From Paraburkholderia sp. ZP32-5 (GTDB lineage: Bacteria > Pseudomonadota > Gammaproteobacteria > Burkholderiales > Burkholderiaceae), in assembly GCF_021390495.1 (NCBI RefSeq), contig NZ_JAJEJP010000001.1, positions 744,001 to 808,000 on the forward strand: a DNA stretch of 64,000 nt. Reading direction: 5' to 3'. The notes beneath the pieces are model-generated. The model was not told the origin of the DNA. It saw nothing but the letters and a program-made list of their open reading frames with translations, and ran no database searches. Positions 25,508-33,066 of this stretch are shown one piece after another (the first letter of the stretch is position 1; each line of letters opens with the position of its first letter). The position numbers and the translations under genes were made by a program.

Positions 25508-26497
25508 ATGCATTTCAAAATTCTCCTGACCACTCACAGTACTGCGTTCATGACGAGCGGTGGTGGTGAGTCGGAACTCGTGCAGGTCGCCGAACTCCTG
25601 AACGAGTCGGACGTACAGGCCGACATCTACGGGATCCGCAGCCGGCCGCTGCGCTTTTACGACGCCGTCATGCATTTCTCCGTTCACGCGGACGGCGAGG
25701 CGATCGTTCGCGAAACGGTCAATCAGGGCAAAAAGGTCTTTCTGTGGCCCAACGTCTGGTGGCTAAGCGCGCCGGACCCGGTGGAAATCAGCCGGATCGA
25801 AGCGTTCGTCGCGCGTGCCGAGCGGCTGCTGTTCAAATCGTCGACGGAACTCGAGCATTTCAGGCGCTACATCAACGTCGATCCGGCCCGTTGCGTGGTG
25901 GTGGGCTCCGGTATATCTGACCGGTTCCTTCTGCCCGCCGATAAAGATTTACTGCCTACGGTCTGTGACGTATCCGATTACGTGTTGTGCCTCGGCCTGA
26001 TCGAGCCGATCAAGAATCAGCTCGAACTGATCAAGGCGCTCAACCAGTTGCAGATCAACGGTCTGATGGTGGGCGGTTTCCGGGACGAGGCGTACTACCG
26101 GCAGTGCGTGCGCGACGCGCATCGCGGGATTCATTTCCTGCCCTTCATCCAGCCTTGCAGCGCGCTGTTGCGCTCCGCGCTTGCCAACGCACTGGTCGTG
26201 GCGGAGCCGAGCTTCGATCCGCCTGGCCGCTCCTGTCTCGAAGGCGCATTCGTGAAGAAGCCGCTCGTCATGGTCGATGGGGCCTGGCAGCGCGAGCACT
26301 TCGGCGATGATGTCTGGTACGCGGCTTCCACCGATGCGCCGGACATCGTTCCGGCGATTGCGGCCGCGCTTGCCGACACGGACAGAGAAGAAAAGATCGC
26401 AAACAACTATGAACGCGTCTATGCACGGCACTCGTCGGGCACGGTAGCAGCAGACTTAATCAAACACCTGACCGATGCCGGCCTCACAAACTACTAA
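25508..26497 (+). CDS. glycosyltransferase family 4
   Basis: A 329-residue GT-B-type protein, somewhat short for the family. The N-terminus FKILLTTHSTAFMTSGGGE has the glycine-rich loop near residue 17; the C-terminal half has YVLCLGLIEPIKNQLELIKAL and SFDPPGRSCLEGAFVKKPLVM, the latter containing the conserved donor-binding Glu region. It starts at ATG 25508 with GGAG upstream. The next gene starts within its last 23 bases. Its architecture resembles the 35266-36237 protein, with the same GGGE motif and NQL region, so the two may be paralogues. Confidence 0.83.
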   Translation: MHFKILLTTHSTAFMTSGGGESELVQVAELLNESDVQADIYGIRSRPLRFYDAVMHFSVHADGEAIVRETVNQGKKVFLWPNVWWLSAPDPVEISRIEAFVARAERLLFKSSTELEHFRRYINVDPARCVVVGSGISDRFLLPADKDLLPTVCDVSDYVLCLGLIEPIKNQLELIKALNQLQINGLMVGGFRDEAYYRQCVRDAHRGIHFLPFIQPCSALLRSALANALVVAEPSFDPPGRSCLEGAFVKKPLVMVDGAWQREHFGDDVWYAASTDAPDIVPAIAAALADTDREEKIANNYERVYARHSSGTVAADLIKHLTDAGLTNY

Positions 26498-27548
26498 GAT
26501 CCCGCGCCTGCTCGTCGTCCAGCGGCGCTCGATGACTGACGGGCGAATGAATTCGCGCACCATCGGCGCGCGCTTCGCGCCGTTGCTGTCGTATATGCAG
26601 CGGCACCAGCTGATCGAATGGGAGCAGATCTCCGAGGCCGAAGTCGGCGTCAGTCATCTGCATCGCTTCGACGTGGTGCTGTTCAACAAGCACGTGTCGA
26701 ACCTGTCGCTGAAGATCATGCGGATGGCGAACGAACTCGGCCTCCATACGATTTACGATCTCGACGACTGGCTGCTCGATCTGCCGTCGTGGAGCGTGCT
26801 CGAAATGAACGAGGACGTGCTCTACAACGTGCTCGCAATGATTCGCGAGGCGAGCGCGGCCACCGCGTCGAATCAGCTGCTGCAGGAACGCATGCGCAAG
26901 GTGCGGCGCTCGGACGTGCTGATCATCCCGAACGGCTTCGACGGCGAGGCTTTCGATCTGTCGCCCGGGCTGTGGCAGGAACAGCAGCCGCCGAAGATCA
27001 TCTTCTCCAATCTCGACGGCATCAAGCTCGTGAGCTTCCGCAAGGATTTCTTCGCGACCTTGCGCGCTTTCCTGACGCGCCACGAAAACGTATCGATCGA
27101 CTTCTGGGGCGATCTGTTTCCCGAACTCAATACGATCCCGCACATGACGTATCGCGGTAGCCGCGGCAATCTCGAGTACAAGAAAGCGCTCCGCGACGAA
27201 GGGTACACGTTTGCGATCGTCCCGCTCGGCGCGGAAGAAGACCCCGACACGCTGTTCTTCAACTCATGCAAGTCGCCGATCAAATACGCGGACTACGGCA
27301 GTCTCGGCATCCCGAGCATCTATTCGGACTGTCCGACTTACCGCGAGAACGTCAGGCATCGGCAGACCGGGTACATTGCAGCGAACACGGCGGACAGCTG
27401 GGCTCAGGCGCTGGAGGACATGTTCACCGACGCGAAGTTGCGGCAGTCGATCCGCGAGCAGGCCTATGCCGACGTGTTCGATCGTTTCAGTGTCCGGCGC
27501 ATTGCGGCGATGTTCATGAAAGCCTTACCCGGCCCGAAGTCCGACTGA
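26475..27548 (+). CDS. glycosyltransferase (GT-B, family 4-like)
   Basis: A 357-residue cytoplasmic protein. The N-terminal domain has YDLDDWLLDLP, a DLDD motif also seen in the 61082 glycosyltransferase (SDLDDLMSRR). The C-terminal domain has VIIPNGFD-like IIPNGFDGEAF, the SPIKYADYGSLGIPSIYSD segment equivalent to the donor-binding loop, and a final helical region. It overlaps the previous gene by 23 bases. The sugar specificity cannot be read from sequence. Confidence 0.8.
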   Translation: MPASQTTKIPRLLVVQRRSMTDGRMNSRTIGARFAPLLSYMQRHQLIEWEQISEAEVGVSHLHRFDVVLFNKHVSNLSLKIMRMANELGLHTIYDLDDWLLDLPSWSVLEMNEDVLYNVLAMIREASAATASNQLLQERMRKVRRSDVLIIPNGFDGEAFDLSPGLWQEQQPPKIIFSNLDGIKLVSFRKDFFATLRAFLTRHENVSIDFWGDLFPELNTIPHMTYRGSRGNLEYKKALRDEGYTFAIVPLGAEEDPDTLFFNSCKSPIKYADYGSLGIPSIYSDCPTYRENVRHRQTGYIAANTADSWAQALEDMFTDAKLRQSIREQAYADVFDRFSVRRIAAMFMKALPGPKSD

Positions 27549-27618
27549 GCTGACGCCAGGCACTCGCATACACCGAGATACACCCAAGCGTACCCACGCA
27601 CCCACGCAACCGACTCTT

Positions 27619-28209
27619 ATGGATCTTCTTCTCATTCGCCACGGCCAATCGTTTGCCAACGTGGCCGGTCTGCTCAACTCGACCGAGCAGGACGAGTTGA
27701 CCGAACACGGGATGCAGCAGGCCGCGCAGCTGCGCGTGCTGATGGAAAGCCGCGGCCTCGTGCCGGACCGCGTTTTTTCGAGCCCGTGGCGGCGCGCCCT
27801 GCAAACCACCGAGGTGCTGTTCAACGGCAAGTGCGACTGGACGGTCGACAGCCGTCTCGGCGAAACCAATGCGGGCCGGTTCGCGACATGGAAAGCCGAA
27901 GACTTCCGGCTCGCGTTTCCCGACTGGGGCAAACATCTGTCGGACCGTTACGACGGTGGCGAATCGCATCTCGAGCTGGCCGCGCGATCGGTGAACTGGG
28001 TCGAGGAGGAGGTGCTGCGGCACGCTGACCAGCCGGGCCTGATCGCCGCCGTATGTCACGCGGGGCCGATCTCGGTGATCTCTCAGTATCTGCTGAATAT
28101 CCCGTTGTCGAAATTTCCCAACGTGCTGGTGCCGAATGCATCCATCACGCTGTTCCGGCAGAACGTGCATACCGGAAACTTCTATTTGCAGATCGCGGGG
28201 CTGTCATGA
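27619..28209 (+). CDS. histidine phosphatase (phosphoglycerate mutase-like) family protein
   Basis: A 196-residue protein with LLIRHGQSFAN at residues 4-14, the RHG phosphohistidine motif of the branch-2-like histidine phosphatases, and the second catalytic region AAVCHAGPIS near residue 143. It could remove phosphate from a sugar phosphate or act on a small metabolite. Its stop overlaps the next gene by four bases (ATGA), so it and the unknown protein at 28206 are probably made together. Finding such a phosphatase inside a glycosyltransferase group is unusual. Confidence 0.85.
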   Translation: MDLLLIRHGQSFANVAGLLNSTEQDELTEHGMQQAAQLRVLMESRGLVPDRVFSSPWRRALQTTEVLFNGKCDWTVDSRLGETNAGRFATWKAEDFRLAFPDWGKHLSDRYDGGESHLELAARSVNWVEEEVLRHADQPGLIAAVCHAGPISVISQYLLNIPLSKFPNVLVPNASITLFRQNVHTGNFYLQIAGLS

Positions 28210-29096
28210 GTGCATCGATCAGGATTTTCGAGCCGCTTTACGCGCCGGGGCAGGTGCTCTCCGAGAAGGTCTTTCACCCGCTGGTACTGCACAACAATGC
28301 TCACGCTGCGTGGCGCGAGTTCTACATCATCGTCGACATGTACCGCAAGGGCATGCACCTTGAGCAGGACTTCACCGCGCTGTTCTCGCCGAAATTCGCG
28401 TTGAAGGCGCGTATGGACGGCAGCCGGTTCATCGAGTTCGTCGAAGCGAATACCGATGCCGACGTCTGCATGATCAATCCATTTCCGCAACTCGCGTATG
28501 TCTCGCACACTGCATGGATGCAAGGCGAGCATGCGCATCCGGGACTCGTCGAACGCAGCCAGAATCTGCTCGACGCGGTCGGTATCGACTGGAATCTGCG
28601 CGAGGCGCCGCGTCAGTCCGCGCATACGCTGTGCTATTGCAATTTCTGGGTCGGCTCGCAGTCGTTCTGGGAAAACTATGTCGGCAAGGTGCTGGAGCCG
28701 ATCGCCACGTTCCTCGAAACGCAAAGCGATAGCGAAGCCGCGCGTGGCGTGCTGGAGCCTACGATTCATTCCGACGATGCACCGTTTTTGCCGTTCGTCG
28801 CCGAGCGTCTGTTCAGCACGTATCTGTCGCTGCATCCGCAAGTGAAGGTGGCCGCGTATCCGATCGAGGGCGACGAGGTGCTGGACTACTGTGTCAGCGA
28901 TTTCGAAAAGGACATCGTGCGGTATATGCAAAAGCCGATCGATGCCGCGGATCGCGCACCGGTCTTTCCGCCCGAGCAGATAGCGTTGATGGACCTGCTG
29001 TGCACGCTGTCGCAGAAGTACGTGCGCGCGCACTTTTCGTTTACGCCGCATCCGCATACCGGGCAACCGATCGACTTCGAGCGCGGCGGCAAGTAA
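28206..29096 (+). CDS. conserved-looking hypothetical protein of polysaccharide locus
   Basis: A 296-residue soluble protein that I do not recognise. It is rich in aromatic residues, with LCYCNFWVGSQSFWENYVG near residue 140 as its most distinctive segment and HSDDAPFLPFVAERLFSTYL after it; there is no signal peptide or membrane helix. The aromatic segment resembles regions in some capsule glycosyltransferase-associated proteins, but this is only an impression. The ATGA overlap with the histidine phosphatase gene implies a common role. Confidence 0.6.
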   Translation: MSASIRIFEPLYAPGQVLSEKVFHPLVLHNNAHAAWREFYIIVDMYRKGMHLEQDFTALFSPKFALKARMDGSRFIEFVEANTDADVCMINPFPQLAYVSHTAWMQGEHAHPGLVERSQNLLDAVGIDWNLREAPRQSAHTLCYCNFWVGSQSFWENYVGKVLEPIATFLETQSDSEAARGVLEPTIHSDDAPFLPFVAERLFSTYLSLHPQVKVAAYPIEGDEVLDYCVSDFEKDIVRYMQKPIDAADRAPVFPPEQIALMDLLCTLSQKYVRAHFSFTPHPHTGQPIDFERGGK

Positions 29097-29137
29097 CGCG
29101 TCGACAGCGCGATCCAGTAGATGCGCGCCGTCACTCG

Positions 29138-30259
29138 TTATCTTCTTTTCTCCACCGATGCGGCCGGCGCGCTTGCACGCGCGCGCGAAGGGCCGTTCAT
29201 CACCACGCCCACGCCGGTGAATAGCGTGCGCCACACGTCGTCGCTGGAACGTTGCAGCACGCCGTCGGCATGCCGCACGTAAGCGAGATCGATCGGGCTG
29301 CGGCCGACGGATTGCCCCAGCCGCTGCATCACGACCGGCACCCATGCGGCGAGTTCGGCATTCGCGTCGAATACACAGTCGCGCGGACAGATCTCCTGAG
29401 CGGCCGTGCCGCCGCGCACGAATACCGGCTTGCCGTAGTGCATCGCCTCGAGCACCGGCACGCAGAAGCCTTCATGCCGGCTCATCGCGAGCAGGCCGCT
29501 GGTCGACTCGTAACACTCGAACAGGTCGGCGTCGTCGAGCATGCCCTTGAAGTCGACCCGTTCGAGCACGCCGAGGCGGCGCGCGTGGTTGATCAGGAAC
29601 TTCAGGTAATCGTAATTCGGCGTGCTGCCGACGATACTGAGCGTTGCGTTGAAGTCGCGCTGTTTCAGCAGCGCCAGAATCTCGATGCCGTCTTCGACGC
29701 GTTTATGCGGCACCACGCGGCCGACCATCAGCAGATTCGGCTCCTGCCGCTTGCGGCCTTTACGTGGCGTCTCGCGCCGGAATACGTACATGTCCGGAAA
29801 CACCGGCGGCACGATCGTGATGGCATCAGCATCGACATCGACGATGCCGGCGAGGCTCTGCGCGGTGCCGCGCGAGTTTGCGACGAGCGCGTCGAAGCCC
29901 GCGAGCAGCGGCAGTTGCGCGAGCGCCTTGTCGCACAACTGCGCGGTGCGCGGTTCGAGCGCGCGCAGCAGTTGCGGGTCGGTCACGCCGTGGAAGTAGC
30001 AGATCTTCTTGCAGTCGAGCGCGAGAATGCGCTCGAGATGCGGATCGAAGATCGAATAACTCAACAGCACGACGTCGTCCCGGCGGACGTCGTCGAATAA
30101 CGCTTCAAGCGGGCGGACCCCGTTCGTTCCCTCATCGAATCCGCTTGCATACAACTCGGCCTTCATGCCGAGACGTTCAGCCATTCGAACGAAACCGATG
30201 CAGTGATTACCGACCGCATCGCCCGAGAAAATGTCCGGAGCACATACCCGCAGCGTCAT
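29138..30259 (-). CDS. glycosyltransferase family 4
   Basis: A 373-residue GT-B enzyme. VCAPDIFSGDAVGNH is the N-terminal loop; the donor domain has NLLMVGRVVPHKRVEDGIEIL, LSIVGSTPNYDYL and MSRHEGFCVPVLEAMHYGKP, which contains the conserved EX7E glutamates. It is the last gene of a four-gene - strand operon; its ATG overlaps the stop of the repeat-containing glycosyltransferase by four bases. It faces the 28206 gene, with a 41-base convergent gap. Confidence 0.87.
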   Translation of the reverse strand: MTLRVCAPDIFSGDAVGNHCIGFVRMAERLGMKAELYASGFDEGTNGVRPLEALFDDVRRDDVVLLSYSIFDPHLERILALDCKKICYFHGVTDPQLLRALEPRTAQLCDKALAQLPLLAGFDALVANSRGTAQSLAGIVDVDADAITIVPPVFPDMYVFRRETPRKGRKRQEPNLLMVGRVVPHKRVEDGIEILALLKQRDFNATLSIVGSTPNYDYLKFLINHARRLGVLERVDFKGMLDDADLFECYESTSGLLAMSRHEGFCVPVLEAMHYGKPVFVRGGTAAQEICPRDCVFDANAELAAWVPVVMQRLGQSVGRSPIDLAYVRHADGVLQRSSDDVWRTLFTGVGVVMNGPSRARASAPAASVEKRR

Positions 30260-33066
30260 TTTGCTTTCGCCTCCGCAATGTCCGTCAACCGTTGAGCATA
30301 GGCGCGCGCGACCGCCTGAACCGAGTAGTCGCGCTCGATGCGTGCCTTGCCTGCCTGGGCGATGCGCTCACGCAGAGGCGCATCGTCGATCATGCGTTTG
30401 AGCTGTTCGGCCGCGATCGACACTTCCGGATCGCACCAGTACTGGCCTTCGGCGAACAGATAGTCGCCGGGCCGCAGCGGTATGAGCTCGCCGTCCACGA
30501 GGAACGCGGTGTCGGCTTCGCAGAAGTCGACGTTACCCGAGAAGTTCGTGACCACGACCGGCTGCCCCAGCACCATCGCCTCGGCGATCACGCGGCCGAA
30601 GCCTTCGCTGCGATGGAGCGAAATGTAGGCGTCGCAGCAGGCCATGAAGTCGGTCGAATCCTGCCGGCTCAGGCGCTCGGACACGATATGGATGCGGCTG
30701 TCGCCTGCGGTCAGATCGAGCACTGCGCGCCACACCGGATCGTCGTCGCGCACGTTCATCGCCTTGATCACGAGGCCGACGCCTGGCGAGCTCGCGCCGA
30801 ATGCCTGCTTGAAAGCCTGCACGCCGGCGAGCGGATTCTTGCGGCTTAGCCACGAGTTGCCGTCGAACATCAGGTAGAACAGGAACTCGTTGGCGGGCAA
30901 ACCGAACCGCTCGCGTTTCGGCTCGACCGGCGCGGGCACCTCGACCGCCATCGGCATCCGATAAACCGGCGTGTTGCCAAGACGGCTGTAGACGCTCTGC
31001 ACGAAGCGGCTTTGCGCCCAGATCTCGTCGACCATCTGATGCACGTTGCCGAACGCGTCGGGCCAATGAGGCAGTTCCCACGGCCACGCGCCGATCTTGT
31101 GAGTCGGCGCGTCGATCAGATGGCGGCCGCCCTCGATCGCGAGACGCACCATCTCGGGCGCCGGCAGACAGATCAGGCTGATGTTGTACTTGAGCTCCTC
31201 GCTGATCAGATGATCGACCGAGTGTTCGAGCTTCGCGGGTCCCGCCATCGGCGCATTGAGCAGCGTGACCGGCGTGGACGACATTTGCAGCACGCGCGCG
31301 GCCATCCGCGCGTCTTCGCCGAGACCGAGCACGCCTTGCGGGAAGCCGATCACGTTGACGCCGAAGCCGTAGCCGCCACCTTCGACGCGCGCGTGATAGC
31401 GAGCCGGTTCGCGCTCGTCGTCATCGGTGTCGTCGTCGGCGCTGTCGGCAACCTCGGCCGAATCGGCCCAGCGTACCTTCAGCGAGCCGACGAGCGGATA
31501 CTCGGTCGACGCCCATTCGTTCCACCAGTTCACGAGCTGATCGCGGCCCGCCGCGGTGGCCAGGTCGTAGGCCTCGCGCAGGTCGGGGCGGTCGCTCGCA
31601 ATCATCATCAGGAAGCGCGGCAGCAATGTGGCGTCGGCCGGCTGCTGGTCGTCGATCCTCGCGAGTTCTTCGGCCAGATGCGTCGGCGACCATTTGATCG
31701 CGGAGTATTCGTCGTGTCCGTGCTTGTCCCACCACGAAATGAAGCCAAGCCGCGCGCTGAAGCTGTTCAGATTGAACGATGCCTGCAGGTCGGGCCGCTC
31801 GTTCCAGATCAGCAGCAAAAAGCGCGGCAGCAGCGGCAATACACCTTGCTCGCCGGCTTGCATGTTGAACAGTTCGTCGGGCAGCGGCGGGATGGTCCAG
31901 TGCAGCGCCGGATACTGGGGCTCGCCGCTCTCCACCCACCACGACAGGCACTTCAGCCGGCCAGTGAAACTGTCGAGCGAGCAGAGCTCCTGCATATCGC
32001 GGCGCTCGTCGTGCAGCATGCGCAGGAAGCGCGGCACCGGCAGCCAGTCGGGATGCGTGCCCCATTCCGGTTCGAACATCTGCGCGGGCGTCGTGGGCGG
32101 CACCCATCGGATCGAGCGGTACTGATGCTGGCCATGTTCGATCCACCACGACAGGCAGCTCAGGCGCCCGTTGAGCGAGTGCAGATCGAAAGTCGCCTGC
32201 AGGTCCGCGCGCTCCTTGAAAATCTCGCAAAGGAAGCGCGGCACATACGGGCCGCCGTCGGCGGGCGGCACTTCGGGTTCGAGCATGAAGCCGCCGATCG
32301 GCGGCTGCGACCACTTGATGCGCGGATATTCGCGCTGGCCGTGGTCTTCCCACCAGCTCAGCGCGGTGACCCGCGACGTGAAGCTGGCGAGGTCGAAAGC
32401 GGCGCGCAGATCGGGCCGCTCGGTAGTGATCAGCGCGAGAAAGCGCGGAAACGGCATCGCGCTGGAATCGGGCGCGTCGATCGGCTCCATCAGCGTGGTC
32501 CACGCGATCGGCGGGCGCCACGTTACGCGCGGACAGGTGATCTGGCCGTGCTCGTCCCACCAGTCGAGGCAGTTCAGATAGCCGGTCAGCGTGTTCAGGT
32601 TGAAGGCGCGCGTCAGATCGCCGCGATTGCGCACGATCATCGTCATCAGCTTCGGCAATTGCAGGCCGGCTTCTTCGAGCACCGTGTCGGGCTCGAGCAG
32701 CGTTTCGCTCAGATGTTTCGCGTCGAGCACGCTCGGCCGGGTCGAACCCAGCCAATACGTGACGGCATCCGGATGGCGCTCGATCAGCGTGTCGTTATCG
32801 AGCTGGCGCAGGTATTCGAGGTCTTCGCGGCGCAGTACCCAGTCGAAGTCCGGATACGTGTCGCGCGCCGACATTTCCCACCAGAAGTACAACGTGACCC
32901 GGTCATTGAGCGCTTTGGAATTGAAGCGCGCGAGATCGGCTCTGAATTTCATCAGAAAGTAGATCGCGCTCGGCAGGCAGAAGAGTTCCCCCGGCGATGG
33001 ATGGCGGTATTCCCCGAGCCACCCGGTCTTGGTTTTTTTGGGTCCCAGATTAAGCAAGATTTCCAA
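30256..33066 (-). CDS. large glycosyltransferase with N-terminal WW-type tandem repeats
   Basis: A 936-residue protein. Residues 138 to about 530 hold six tandem repeats of exactly 69 residues, each with PRFL (or PKLM), a (D/E)RxDL segment, SF/SL-x-x-R and a Trp-Trp pair followed by acidic residues and (Y)PxxxW; a divergent copy lies at residues 37-76. An Asp-rich linker (about 541-557) follows. From about 566 to the end is a GT4 glycosyltransferase: GYGFGVNVIGFPQGVLGLGE, FMFD-like YLMFDGNSWLSRKNP, SLHRSEGFGRVIAEAMVLGQ. The start at TTG 33066 overlaps the upstream gene; AAGGA lies nine bases before an alternative TTG at 33057. The repeats may bind glycan or a partner. Confidence 0.82.
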   Translation of the reverse strand: MEILLNLGPKKTKTGWLGEYRHPSPGELFCLPSAIYFLMKFRADLARFNSKALNDRVTLYFWWEMSARDTYPDFDWVLRREDLEYLRQLDNDTLIERHPDAVTYWLGSTRPSVLDAKHLSETLLEPDTVLEEAGLQLPKLMTMIVRNRGDLTRAFNLNTLTGYLNCLDWWDEHGQITCPRVTWRPPIAWTTLMEPIDAPDSSAMPFPRFLALITTERPDLRAAFDLASFTSRVTALSWWEDHGQREYPRIKWSQPPIGGFMLEPEVPPADGGPYVPRFLCEIFKERADLQATFDLHSLNGRLSCLSWWIEHGQHQYRSIRWVPPTTPAQMFEPEWGTHPDWLPVPRFLRMLHDERRDMQELCSLDSFTGRLKCLSWWVESGEPQYPALHWTIPPLPDELFNMQAGEQGVLPLLPRFLLLIWNERPDLQASFNLNSFSARLGFISWWDKHGHDEYSAIKWSPTHLAEELARIDDQQPADATLLPRFLMMIASDRPDLREAYDLATAAGRDQLVNWWNEWASTEYPLVGSLKVRWADSAEVADSADDDTDDDEREPARYHARVEGGGYGFGVNVIGFPQGVLGLGEDARMAARVLQMSSTPVTLLNAPMAGPAKLEHSVDHLISEELKYNISLICLPAPEMVRLAIEGGRHLIDAPTHKIGAWPWELPHWPDAFGNVHQMVDEIWAQSRFVQSVYSRLGNTPVYRMPMAVEVPAPVEPKRERFGLPANEFLFYLMFDGNSWLSRKNPLAGVQAFKQAFGASSPGVGLVIKAMNVRDDDPVWRAVLDLTAGDSRIHIVSERLSRQDSTDFMACCDAYISLHRSEGFGRVIAEAMVLGQPVVVTNFSGNVDFCEADTAFLVDGELIPLRPGDYLFAEGQYWCDPEVSIAAEQLKRMIDDAPLRERIAQAGKARIERDYSVQAVARAYAQRLTDIAEAKAK
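31489..32658 (-). repeat. six 207-bp (69-residue) coding repeats
   Basis: Within the 936-residue glycosyltransferase, the PRFL/PKLM box begins at residues 138, 207, 276, 345, 414 and 483 and the Trp-Trp pair falls at 169, 238, 307, 376, 445 and 514. The spacing is 69 residues every time, with no insertion or deletion, while the residues in between have diverged considerably. Confidence 0.85.
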
